A DNA stretch of 64,000 nt. Source: Spongiibacter sp. IMCC21906. Its GTDB lineage: Bacteria > Pseudomonadota > Gammaproteobacteria > Pseudomonadales > Spongiibacteraceae. Position numbers and translations under genes: made by a program. Shown here in pieces: positions 55,655 to 63,374 of this stretch (its first letter is position 1; each line of letters starts with the position of its first letter). The notes below the pieces were generated by a model. It was not told where the DNA came from. It searched no databases and saw only the letters and a program-made list of their open reading frames with translations. The DNA lies in contig NZ_CP011477.1 of assembly GCF_001010805.1 (NCBI RefSeq), positions 2,970,501 through 3,034,500 of the forward strand, written 5' to 3'.

Positions 55655-56113
55655 ATGTTCACCATCCAAGTTAACGGTGTCGATCACACCGTGGATGTGC
55701 CCGAAGACAAACCACTGCTATGGGTACTGCGGGAAAACATCAAGCTCACCGGCACTAAATTTGGTTGCGGCCAAGCACTATGCGGCGCCTGTACCGTACA
55801 TCTCGATGGCCAGCCCACCCGCTCCTGCGTACTGCCTATTTCTGCAGTAGGTCAAAAACGGGTGGACACCATAGAGATCATCGGCAGCGACCGGGTTGGT
55901 GAATTAGTACAAAGCGCTTGGCGAGATATGAATATCCCCCAATGTGGTTACTGTCAGTCTGGGCAAATTATGGCCGCAACTGCGCTACTCCAAAACAATT
56001 CAGCTCCCAACGACCAAGATATCAACGAAGCCATGTCAGGCAACATTTGCCGTTGCGGCACCTACAAGCGCATCCGTCGCGCCATTCATAAAATTGCTGA
56101 CGAGCAGCTTTAA
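55655..56113 (+). CDS. iorA: Isoquinoline 1-oxidoreductase-type 2Fe-2S subunit
   Basis: This 152-residue small subunit of a molybdenum hydroxylase has a plant-type 2Fe-2S site with Cys38, Cys43, Cys46 and Cys58 ([16 protein letters not shown]) and a second 2Fe-2S site with Cys97, Cys100, Cys132 and Cys134 (CGYCQSGQ and CRCG). It passes electrons from the molybdenum subunit encoded 9 bases downstream. No FAD subunit is present, as in the IorAB group. The actual substrate may be an aldehyde or N-heterocycle. Confidence 0.9.
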   Translation: MFTIQVNGVDHTVDVPEDKPLLWVLRENIKLTGTKFGCGQALCGACTVHLDGQPTRSCVLPISAVGQKRVDTIEIIGSDRVGELVQSAWRDMNIPQCGYCQSGQIMAATALLQNNSAPNDQDINEAMSGNICRCGTYKRIRRAIHKIADEQL

Positions 56114-56122
56114 GGGGTCGTT

Positions 56123-58351
56123 ATGAAAATAAATACAGAATTAAATCGCCGCGAATTTTTACGTATAACGGCCCTGGCGGGCGGCGGTTTGCTCGTAGCC
56201 TGTGGCGGAGGCGGTAGTGGTGGCAGCCAAACCGCAGACGACAATGGCGGCCCTGGTGTGGGAAACGGCGGCGAAGCTAGTACCCCGGCAGAAGAGTATG
56301 ACGTTGGCGCGTTTATGCGTATCGATACCGACAATCAGGTCACCATATTAGTTGGCGCTGCCGAAATTGGCCAAGGCGCCTTAACCTCCTTACCGATGAT
56401 TGTGGCAGAAGAACTCGATGCTGACTGGAGCAAAGTTAGATCAGAACTTTCGCCAGTAGCCCCCCGGTTCAACAACCCCTACTACGTTGGCGCCCTGCAA
56501 TTTACCGTCGCCAGCTCAGTGGTAAGAGGCTATTTTGAACCCCAACGAAAAGTCGGCGCGGCCGTTAGACAGATGATGGTGAATGCCGCCGCCAAACGCT
56601 GGAATGTCAACGCCGACAGTCTTCGAACTGAATCTGGCATGGTCATCGACGAAGCTAATGGTCGCAGCACCAGCTACGGCGAACTGGCCAGCGCCGCTGC
56701 CCAAGAACCTATCCCCTTTAATCCTCGTTTAAAATCCCCTGACGACTACCGCATTATTGGCAAATCCAAGCAACGCTTGGATGTTAATGGCAAAGTTGAT
56801 GGCAGCTTTCAATACGGCATCGATGTCGACATTCCTGACATGCTCACTGCGATCATCGTCAGACCACCACGTTTTGGTGGCCAAGCTCTCAACTATGACC
56901 GCAATACCGTGATGGCCGTCCCCGGCGTGGTAGATGTGATAACCATTTTAGGCGGTGTTGCCATTGTCGCAGAAGATTACTGGTCGGCAACAAAAGGCCG
57001 CCAAGCATTACAAGTCAACTGGGCCGAATTACTAGCAGGTCGCACGGACTCACAAGCCCAGCGCAACGAATACGGATTTAAGCTTAATCTTCCCGGTGTG
57101 CCGCTTAGAATCGACGGCTCCACACTGTTAGCCAATACCTTTGCCAAAGAAGTTATCAGCGAAGATTATTACTTCCCCTATCAAGCCCATGCTGCCATGG
57201 AGCCTCTTAACGTCGTTATAGACTACCGAGGCAACAGCGCCGATATTTGGACCGGCACCCAGTCCCCCACTGTCGACAAAATTATTGCCTCCACTATTCT
57301 CGGTCTTCTTCCTGGCCAGCTTAATTTTCATGTCATGCCCGCGGGTGGTGGCTTTGGTCGCCGAGGCAACTTGCTCGCCGATTTTGTACGAGACGCCGCC
57401 TTGGTCGCCAAAGTCATCCAGCGGCCACTAAAACTCATCTGGAGCCGTGAAGACGATATGAAAGGCGGTTTTTATCGTCCCGCCGCCATGGTCAGAGTAT
57501 CTGCCGGTCTTAACGATGCCGGTGAAATCATCTCTTGGAGCCACAGGGCCATTACCCAAGACGTAACCGCAGCACTGTACACAGAAGAACTCACCGACTT
57601 ATTACTAGACTTTAAGCTGCCCGCACTCACAGACCTCACCGACTTAGAAAACGGCATGCCCTACGATATCGACAATGTGCTGGTCGATTTTCACCTTACC
57701 GTCAAACCCAACATGCCTGCACTGTGGATGCGCTCGGTAAATAAGTACACCGACGTTTTCGCCCAAGAAACCCTCATTGACAAAGTGGCCCAGCAAGCCG
57801 CACAAGACCCTTACCAATTTCGCCGCGGCATGCTCACCAACAAGCCCCGCCATCGGGCCGTACTCGACGCCGTCGCCCAAGCCGCCAACTGGGGCTCGCC
57901 ACCCTCCGGCCAATTCCAAGGTATTGCGATCATGGGTCACTGGGGCAGCTTTGTCGCTCAAGTGGTCGAGGTTTCCGTCGACAGCCAACGCCGTTTAACG
58001 GTTCATCGTGTTGTCACCGCCGCCGACTGCGGCACGGCAATCAACCCAGATTTGGTAATTGCCCAATTGGAGTCCGCCGTTATTTTCGCTTTATCCAGCG
58101 TGTTATTTGGTGAAATTGAACTAGTAGACGGTGTTGTTCAACAAAATAATTTTGACGACTACCCGGTGGTGAGAATGTACCAAGCACCCGAGATGGAAAC
58201 CGTATTGGTTAATAGCGGCGACAACCCAGGCGGCGTTGGCGAGCTGGGTGTGCCCTGTGTCGGCCCGGCATTATGTAACGCGATTTTTGCCGCCACCGGC
58301 GAGCTGATTACCGAGCTGCCACTAAAAAACCTCAATTTTGATATCGCCTAG
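56123..58351 (+). CDS. iorB: Isoquinoline 1-oxidoreductase-type molybdopterin subunit
   Basis: This 742-residue large subunit has an N-terminal Tat motif RREFLRI (9-15) followed by a hydrophobic stretch and a lipobox-like LLVAC (Cys27) with a Gly/Ser-rich linker, so it is probably exported folded and perhaps lipid-anchored in the periplasm. The molybdenum-cofactor blocks include GAAEIGQG, GGGFGRRG, and GVGELGVP with the catalytic Glu707. It hydroxylates an aldehyde or N-heteroaromatic compound using water. The electrons would go through IorA to the cytochrome encoded next. Confidence 0.9.
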   Translation: MKINTELNRREFLRITALAGGGLLVACGGGGSGGSQTADDNGGPGVGNGGEASTPAEEYDVGAFMRIDTDNQVTILVGAAEIGQGALTSLPMIVAEELDADWSKVRSELSPVAPRFNNPYYVGALQFTVASSVVRGYFEPQRKVGAAVRQMMVNAAAKRWNVNADSLRTESGMVIDEANGRSTSYGELASAAAQEPIPFNPRLKSPDDYRIIGKSKQRLDVNGKVDGSFQYGIDVDIPDMLTAIIVRPPRFGGQALNYDRNTVMAVPGVVDVITILGGVAIVAEDYWSATKGRQALQVNWAELLAGRTDSQAQRNEYGFKLNLPGVPLRIDGSTLLANTFAKEVISEDYYFPYQAHAAMEPLNVVIDYRGNSADIWTGTQSPTVDKIIASTILGLLPGQLNFHVMPAGGGFGRRGNLLADFVRDAALVAKVIQRPLKLIWSREDDMKGGFYRPAAMVRVSAGLNDAGEIISWSHRAITQDVTAALYTEELTDLLLDFKLPALTDLTDLENGMPYDIDNVLVDFHLTVKPNMPALWMRSVNKYTDVFAQETLIDKVAQQAAQDPYQFRRGMLTNKPRHRAVLDAVAQAANWGSPPSGQFQGIAIMGHWGSFVAQVVEVSVDSQRRLTVHRVVTAADCGTAINPDLVIAQLESAVIFALSSVLFGEIELVDGVVQQNNFDDYPVVRMYQAPEMETVLVNSGDNPGGVGELGVPCVGPALCNAIFAATGELITELPLKNLNFDIA

Positions 58352-58363
58352 GAGGCAGTCGTT

Positions 58364-58903
58364 ATGAAAACAGTCTCAGCGCCTTTTTGTACGGTGATAT
58401 CTGGCATAATTTTATGCTTAGCCTCCTTCGCCACCCAAGCGCAATCGCCGCTTTTTCAACCTTTATATGACGTGCTCACCCACCCCCGCTGTTTAAACTG
58501 CCATACCAATACTGAGTTTCCTCGTCAGGGTGACGAAAGAAAACGTCACGCTCAACTTGTTGTAAGAGGTCCCGATAATCACGGCGCAGAAACCCTGCAA
58601 TGCAGTGCTTGCCATCAAGACAAAAACGTCGCAGACGACGCTGTACCCGGCGCACCCCACTGGGCATTGGCACCGTTAAGCATGGGCTGGGAAGGACTTA
58701 ATGCAGTTGAGTTATGTCAGGCCGTTAAAGATCGGCGTAAAAATGGTGACCGCAGCCTGGACGATCTCTTCCATCACATGTCAGAAGACGCGCTTGTGTT
58801 GTGGGGGTGGTCTCCCGGCAAGGGCCGCACACTGCCACCCCTTAGCCAGCCCGAATTCGTCCAAGCACTGCAAACATGGGTAGACGCGGGTGGCCCCTGC
58901 TGA
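58364..58903 (+). CDS. Periplasmic dihaem cytochrome c-like subunit
   Basis: This 179-residue protein has a signal peptide (about 1-26, ending TQA) and two haem c motifs, CLNCH (43-47) and CSACH (80-84). Histidine and methionine residues that could be distal ligands follow (HHMSEDA). It is the third gene of the ior operon, 12 bases after iorB with an AGGAGGC ribosome site, and would take electrons from the molybdoenzyme to the respiratory chain. Similar proteins are annotated as isoquinoline oxidoreductase subunits. Confidence 0.85.
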   Translation: MKTVSAPFCTVISGIILCLASFATQAQSPLFQPLYDVLTHPRCLNCHTNTEFPRQGDERKRHAQLVVRGPDNHGAETLQCSACHQDKNVADDAVPGAPHWALAPLSMGWEGLNAVELCQAVKDRRKNGDRSLDDLFHHMSEDALVLWGWSPGKGRTLPPLSQPEFVQALQTWVDAGGPC

Positions 58904-58919
58904 AATACAACACCGGGTC

Positions 58920-59513
58920 TTAAGAAAGGCTCTCTTTAAAATGCGCCATAAGCCCTTCTACCGTATTGATAGTTTTGACTTCAGGGGTCAAAAATTCCGC
59001 AAAACGGCGCATGTCATCGCCTAAAATGGCACTGCAATAAAAACTGTAGGCGTATTTTTGCGCATTCAATTTAGGACGATACTCAGCTATTAAATTTAGC
59101 AGGGTATTAAAAGAGTCAATAATCCGTTGCTGAATTAGCGTTTCAGTATCAAAGGCGGCGGCATCCGTCAGCCATCGTAATATCAAGCGCCGAATCACCG
59201 GATCACGATCCAGCACAATGAGAAAAGATTCTGCATAACTAAATAATCGCCGCTGGGCAGATAAGCTGACGTCCGTCTCCGCCTGTTCATCTACCCACGC
59301 CAGCGCTGTATCCACACGATTCGACACACTCTGCAAATAAACATCTTCTTTGCCATTAAAATGATCGTACAACGCGCCCTTAGTTAGCTTACAAGCCTTG
59401 GCCAACTGATCCATGCTGGTTGCCGCATAACCCTTATCAGAAAATAGCTGTGCAGCCACGTTCATAATGTGTGCTTTGGTTTTTAACCGTTTACTGCCTA
59501 AACCCTCTGTCAT
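58920..59513 (-). CDS. TetR-family transcriptional repressor
   Basis: This 197-residue regulator has an N-terminal helix-turn-helix (about 18-60): IMNVAAQLFSDKGYAATSMDQLAKACKLTKGALYDHFNGKEDVY is the classic TetR block, shown here by the ATSMDQLA and GALYDHF core. The helical C-terminal domain would bind a hydrophobic ligand such as an acyl-CoA or fatty acid. It faces the FadL-like gene across two palindromes at 59641-59683 that are its likely operators. The ATG at 59513 was chosen over one seven codons up. Confidence 0.88.
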   Translation of the reverse strand: MTEGLGSKRLKTKAHIMNVAAQLFSDKGYAATSMDQLAKACKLTKGALYDHFNGKEDVYLQSVSNRVDTALAWVDEQAETDVSLSAQRRLFSYAESFLIVLDRDPVIRRLILRWLTDAAAFDTETLIQQRIIDSFNTLLNLIAEYRPKLNAQKYAYSFYCSAILGDDMRRFAEFLTPEVKTINTVEGLMAHFKESLS

Positions 59514-59640
59514 GTTGACAATACCGCTCCACACTATGCTGTTTGACTATGCAATTTCATTATGCAATTTCACTGCGCCATCCCAATGTTTACCGGCCAC
59601 AGTATGCCGTGACGAGCTTGCAAAGCAAAAGTATTGCATA

Positions 59641-59683
59641 AATATACCGATCGGTATATTGTTCAAAAACCTACCGATCGGTA
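59641..59683. promoter_or_regulatory. Two palindromic TetR operators
   Basis: AATATACCGATCGGTATATT at 59641-59660 is a perfect 20-bp palindrome. A second copy of its core, TACCGATCGGTA, lies at 59672-59683. The centres are 27 bases apart. They sit just before the fadL-like ATG and about 130 bases from the tetR start, fitting repression of the porin and possibly autoregulation. Confidence 0.8.
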
Positions 59684-59690
59684 TATAGAC

Positions 59691-61037
59691 ATGCACACCA
59701 ATAATCAAATAAAAAATAATACCCTTCCACCCTTACGGAAGAGCTTCGGCTCTGCCTTTTTTTACATTTTCTGTGTGCTGGCGCTGCTACTCCCCGGCAC
59801 CAGCTTTGCCGGTGTCGGCATACTGCCCATTGGTTTTGGCAGTCAATCTTACGCCCGCAGCGGCACCGACATCGCCTACTCTTCTGACCCAATGAGTTTG
59901 AATAACAACCCAGCAGGTATCGCGCAAATTGATCGCCCAGAGTTAAACCTCATCATCGAGCCCAATATTATCTATGGCGTCAGGCATCAAGACTCCCTGG
60001 GCAATAATAAAAACTCAGACAATGACCTTGTGGTTTTAGTGAGTGGCGGTTGGGCAACGCCCTTGGCATCAAACCCCAACATTGTGGTGGGTTTAGGCTT
60101 GTTCACCCAAGGTGGGGTTGGCTACGACTACCCAGACCTGAAAACTGATTTTGACAACCGAGACGACTTACTCGCCCTTTTTGGTGTTTTTCGCCTCGCC
60201 CCCGCCATTGCATGGAATATAAACGAGCGACTGCGAGTTGGCCTGTCGGCGTCAATCAATTACTCCCAAGCCGAGCAAGAAGTCTTCCCTGACACCTCAG
60301 TACTGGCAGCCGAACCCTTTTTTGGACTAAAACTCAACGACCTCAGCGGCACCAGCTTGTCGTGGCGAATCGGATTGCAATATGACCTCAGTGATCAGCT
60401 GACCGTAGGATTCAACTACAGCGAACAAACCGACCTCAAGCTGGACGGCGGCAATGCCGAAGTGAACTACAGCGCCTTGGGCATTGGTAAAATCGACTAC
60501 CAAAACGCCCGGATTACCGGGCTTTCCTTACCCCGAGAAATCGGCATTGGCTTCGCGTGGCAGGCAACCCCAAAGCTCTCAATTGGCGCCGACCTGAACT
60601 GGTATGAATGGAGTGAGTCGCTAGGTAATATCCGCAGTGAACTCACCAACCCAAACTACACTGCAGCCGAAGATGGCCCGCCTATTCCCGACCAAATAAC
60701 GGTAATAACAGACTTTGGTGGGCAGGATAATTTCTCCAAGTCAGTCTCTGCCGACTACTTAATAAACGAGCGCAACCAGCTGTTTTTAGGCCTCCAACAC
60801 ACCAACAACGTTATCACCAAAGCAGCCACCAGCCCATTAACTAACTTGTTAGGAAAATGGCATTTAAGCATCGGCCTAGAGCACCAATTCACCTCAAACT
60901 GGCATGCCACCGTAGTTTACGCCCATGCCCTGCAAGAACAGAGAGACTACCAAAATACCCAGTTTCCACTCGGTAACGAATCCCGAGAAAGTTACAGCGC
61001 CTATAACCTGGTTTTTGAAGTTGGTTACCGTTGGTAG
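59691..61037 (+). CDS. FadL/OmpP1/TodX-family outer membrane transporter
   Basis: This 448-residue outer-membrane beta barrel has a signal peptide (about 10-40 from the ATG at 59691, ending SFA), then the N-terminal plug region with SDPMSLNNNPAGIA, the NPAG block of the FadL family, and a C-terminal aromatic residue (GYRW) suited to barrel assembly. It imports long-chain fatty acids or other hydrophobic compounds. The operators end 8 bases before this ATG, leaving no room for a usual ribosome site, so the start could be a leaderless one or could lie at an alternative upstream position. Confidence 0.85.
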   Translation: MHTNNQIKNNTLPPLRKSFGSAFFYIFCVLALLLPGTSFAGVGILPIGFGSQSYARSGTDIAYSSDPMSLNNNPAGIAQIDRPELNLIIEPNIIYGVRHQDSLGNNKNSDNDLVVLVSGGWATPLASNPNIVVGLGLFTQGGVGYDYPDLKTDFDNRDDLLALFGVFRLAPAIAWNINERLRVGLSASINYSQAEQEVFPDTSVLAAEPFFGLKLNDLSGTSLSWRIGLQYDLSDQLTVGFNYSEQTDLKLDGGNAEVNYSALGIGKIDYQNARITGLSLPREIGIGFAWQATPKLSIGADLNWYEWSESLGNIRSELTNPNYTAAEDGPPIPDQITVITDFGGQDNFSKSVSADYLINERNQLFLGLQHTNNVITKAATSPLTNLLGKWHLSIGLEHQFTSNWHATVVYAHALQEQRDYQNTQFPLGNESRESYSAYNLVFEVGYRW

Positions 61038-61054
61038 TGGTGTATATAGAGAGC

Positions 61055-61113
61055 GAAACCAATGGGGTCAGAAACCAATGGGGGCAGGAAACCAATGGAA
61101 CCAATGGGGTCAG
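61055..61113. repeat. Tandem repeats at the left end of the RAYT element
   Basis: Four head-to-tail copies of a 16-17-base unit GAAACCAATGGGG(T/G)CAG occur at 61055-61071, 61071-61087, 61088-61098 (truncated) and 61099-61113. The last runs into the terminal inverted repeat. They look like iterations of the element's own end. Confidence 0.8.
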
Positions 61114-61900
61114 AGTCATTGATTTTGGTTTTCTCGGAATACTGCTGACTTCCTATCCCCGCCTCTCCCCAAAGGCGCTGACCGTCGCCCGGTTTTAGCT
61201 TCAATCTGCGCCCTAAAACGATCACTACCCAAAACCCACGCTTTGTTTGTGGCTTCACGTATCGCCGTCAAGTCACGCTCAGGCATCCTGCCCCGAAACA
61301 ACGCGCGGTAGGCGCTCTGCCGCTCCTCATCTGCTTTACCCAACTGGATATATAACTCATGTGGCGTCAACAGCTGAATGGACTTGCCCAAAGCATTACC
61401 TTGATAACTAGACCAAGGGTACTCCGATGCATGCACCACCATGCCAGCCCGCACGGGATTCAATTCAATATAGCGATACACAGTCAACAAGTAATTTTCA
61501 GCATCCACCAAGGTCGATTTATAACGGCCCTCCCACAGCGTACCGGTGCGAGCATAGGTGTAATTGAAATACTGAACATACTTGCGCCCCTGCGCCTGCA
61601 TCATACGGCTGACCCCATGCTCATCGCTGGGCGTAACCAGAAGATGAACATGATTCGTCATCAATACAAAAGCGTGAACGGCAACGCGATATTTTTCTGC
61701 AGCATCCTTGAGAAAGGACAAATAGGCCTTGTAATCAGCCTCATTAAAAAAGCAGGGTTCTCGGTTATTACCACGTTGAATAATATGCTGGGAACAGCCG
61801 GGTAAATAAAGTCTTGGTAAGCGGGCCATAGCACTTCTCCATACAACTTAAACCAAGACTATAGTGCTGAGATAGAAAAATCAATGACTCTGACCCCATT
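61103..61900. mobile_element. RAYT (Y1 transposase) element with 24-bp terminal inverted repeats
   Basis: A perfect 24-bp inverted repeat bounds the element: 61103-61126 and its exact complement 61877-61900, with core GGGGTCAGAGTCA. It encloses a single transposase gene, and the transposase stop codon lies inside the left repeat. The right end interrupts a small gene. Repeats with this core are common at RAYT loci. Confidence 0.8.
61116..61829 (-). CDS. REP-associated tyrosine transposase (RAYT, Y1/IS200-like)
   Basis: This 237-residue HUH nuclease has the metal-binding His60-X-His62 in TNHVHLLV, the N-terminal LPGCSQHIIQRGNNRE typical of RAYTs, and TGTLWEGRYKSTLVD followed by YRYIELNPVRAGMV, the region around the catalytic tyrosine. 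It nicks single-stranded hairpin DNA. The frame is complete, so the enzyme may be active. It lies within 24-bp inverted repeats on both sides. Confidence 0.92.
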   Translation of the reverse strand: MARLPRLYLPGCSQHIIQRGNNREPCFFNEADYKAYLSFLKDAAEKYRVAVHAFVLMTNHVHLLVTPSDEHGVSRMMQAQGRKYVQYFNYTYARTGTLWEGRYKSTLVDAENYLLTVYRYIELNPVRAGMVVHASEYPWSSYQGNALGKSIQLLTPHELYIQLGKADEERQSAYRALFRGRMPERDLTAIREATNKAWVLGSDRFRAQIEAKTGRRSAPLGRGGDRKSAVFRENQNQ

Positions 61901-62092
61901 GATTGCTTCTGAACCATCAAGTCTATGTTCATCGCTGTGCTTTGAAAACTCGGCAAAGGAACTCAACCTCAATGCTCCAGTTTCAAAGAACGCGTCTACA
62001 TACTGCTTCTCAAGGTAGCGGTACAGATATGGGCGCCTGATCCTCCACTCACTACCAAACTGTACAGAAATTGCAGGTTGCGGCTTGCTCAT
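61859..62092 (-). pseudogene. Gene fragment cut by the RAYT element
   Basis: The first 65 or so codons, MSKPQPAISVQFGSEWRIRRPYLYRYLEKQYVDAFFETGALRLSSFAEFS and on to the RLDGSE block, look like the N-terminus of a longer hypothetical protein; the last 13 codons are read from the inverted repeat of the transposon. The reading is therefore truncated at 61900. An AGGA site 8 bases before the ATG supports original coding. It is preceded by an attC-like hairpin, so it may have been an integron cassette gene. Confidence 0.6.
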
Positions 62093-62100
62093 TATAGATT

Positions 62101-62240
62101 CCTAAAGCCCCACGCCAGGGGCAGACAAAATGGAGCGAATTTTTGTGCGACACTGAGCGCAGCGAATGCACAAAAAGGCGCGGAGTTTTGGCTGTCCCGC
62201 CGCGCTTTTTAGCGGCAACTGCGCGTACTTGTTATGAGCT
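62101..62240 (-). other. Candidate integron attC-like recombination hairpin
   Basis: Two 31-base arms (62118-62148 and 62168-62198) are complementary at 23 of 31 positions, with unpaired bases clustered in the middle, enclosing a 19-base loop. The element sits just after the stop of a small orphan gene and just before the ATG of the next, as attC sites do. On the minus strand it opens with CTCATAAC, the exact complement of GTTATGAG at 62599-62606, where the same cassette would begin. The far end (GGGGCTTTAGG) is a poor match to the GTTRRRY core. Confidence 0.4.
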
Positions 62241-62265
62241 TTACTAAATTTGACTTCACCCGGCC

Positions 62266-62547
62266 TTAATCCACTTGCCCCTTATAGGCGCCGTAAATGC
62301 AACTGATAGCGCTTACCGAAACGCCTACAGCAAGGGCAACCAAAATACTGGATAAATCCACGTTGTTACTTTCGTAGCCTATACGAGACACTACGAATTC
62401 ATTGATAAAATATAAGACCGCCACGAAAGACAAGCCGAAGACTGCACCTAACGAACCCGCCTTACCAAAGCCAACTTTGTGATTCCTGCAATATCCCGAC
62501 AAAATTTGCAGGGAAACTACGAATGTAATTACAACCGCGTAGCGCAT
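62266..62547 (-). CDS. Orphan small membrane protein, cassette-like
   Basis: This 93-residue protein has three hydrophobic segments (about 2-18, 29-48 and 66-84). It has no recognised family. GGAGG lies 11 bases before the ATG at 62547; an ATG six codons earlier is possible. Its size, orphan nature and position upstream of the attC-like hairpin fit an integron gene cassette. Confidence 0.5.
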   Translation of the reverse strand: MRYAVVITFVVSLQILSGYCRNHKVGFGKAGSLGAVFGLSFVAVLYFINEFVVSRIGYESNNVDLSSILVALAVGVSVSAISCIYGAYKGQVD

Positions 62548-62625
62548 TATATGGTCAGCCTCCATTGGTTACGCTTTTCCTCGCTCTTCACTCGCAAACT
62601 CATAACAGCTAATTCAACATCAAAA

Positions 62626-62645
62626 TGACGTGTTTAAACACGTCA
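62626..62645. repeat. Perfect 20-bp palindrome
   Basis: TGACGTGTTTAAACACGTCA is its own reverse complement. It lies upstream of the cassette-like gene and abuts a repeat of transposon-end type. It could be a regulator site or an element end. Confidence 0.6.
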
Positions 62646-62766
62646 ATCTGACATCTATCCACGAAAGGTTTTTTAAATTCATTGGCTATCCCTTTGTTTA
62701 TTCATCGAATTCCTTTCTTAAGCTGTGCCACTCACCCGGCCAAAGGCATCAATTTGACACCTATCC
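62644..62766. repeat. Pair of direct repeats of transposon-end type
   Basis: CAATCTGACATCTATCC at 62644-62660 and CAATTTGACACCTATCC at 62750-62766 match at 15 of 17 bases. The TGACACCTATCC core is often seen at the borders of Y1-transposase insertions. The 90 bases between and those up to 62914 hold no gene. Confidence 0.5.
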
Positions 62767-62914
62767 TTGCAGACACTGCAGAACCGGCTAACACTGTATA
62801 AAACCACCACAGCACAAGGAGTGTGCCATAGTTTCTGCTTTTATCGGGGAGATTACCCGGTGCAACCGCTTTGCCGTTAATACTGTTTCACCTACGCACA
62901 AACTGACGTCATTT

Positions 62915-63186
62915 CTATTGATACTGCTGCTGATACCTGCGCTGATGAAACAACAGCGCCCACGCTATACGAACTAGTTTATTCGCTAACGCAACGACCA
63001 CAATATTCCGATGTCGCCCTCCCGGCAACGAATCTAACCACAACGTAACACTTCGCTTTGGATTCATGTGCCGCAAAACCGCTCGAGCATCATGGATTAA
63101 CATTCGTCCCGGTAGGCATCACCGTGCTTACTTATCCCTAACAGCCCTTGTGTACCACCGTTAGAATGTTGTCTTGTCGTGGTCAA
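62915..63186 (-). pseudogene. IS110-family transposase remnant, frameshifted
   Basis: On the minus strand, 63186 to about 63106 reads as a C-terminal IS110/IS1111 transposase segment (TRQHSNGGTQGLLGISKHGD), then after a frameshift near 63104 it continues as MLIHDARAVLRHMN and NIVVVALANKLVRIAWALL to the stop at 62915. These are the conserved blocks of the C-terminal domain of the family. The first two thirds of the gene are missing. It is a decayed insertion sequence. Confidence 0.8.
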
Positions 63187-63374
63187 CTCAAGCTTACAAA
63201 CTGAGCTTAATGCTTAATCACAAAAAAACACAGCCCTTGTTTAGCCATCATTTCCAAGGGTATTACACAGCCAAATAGCTCTCATGTACTTGACTGTGCA
63301 GTATGCAGGTAGAGGCAGCCCGCTGGATGCACTTAAGTATTAGGGGCTTGCGGCGGTCTTATTCAAAGCGATAA

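Noticed and set aside
61055-61113. Short regular repeats that could suggest a CRISPR array
   Set aside because: The copies abut one another with no unique spacers, vary in length and merge into a transposon end; no cas gene is present.
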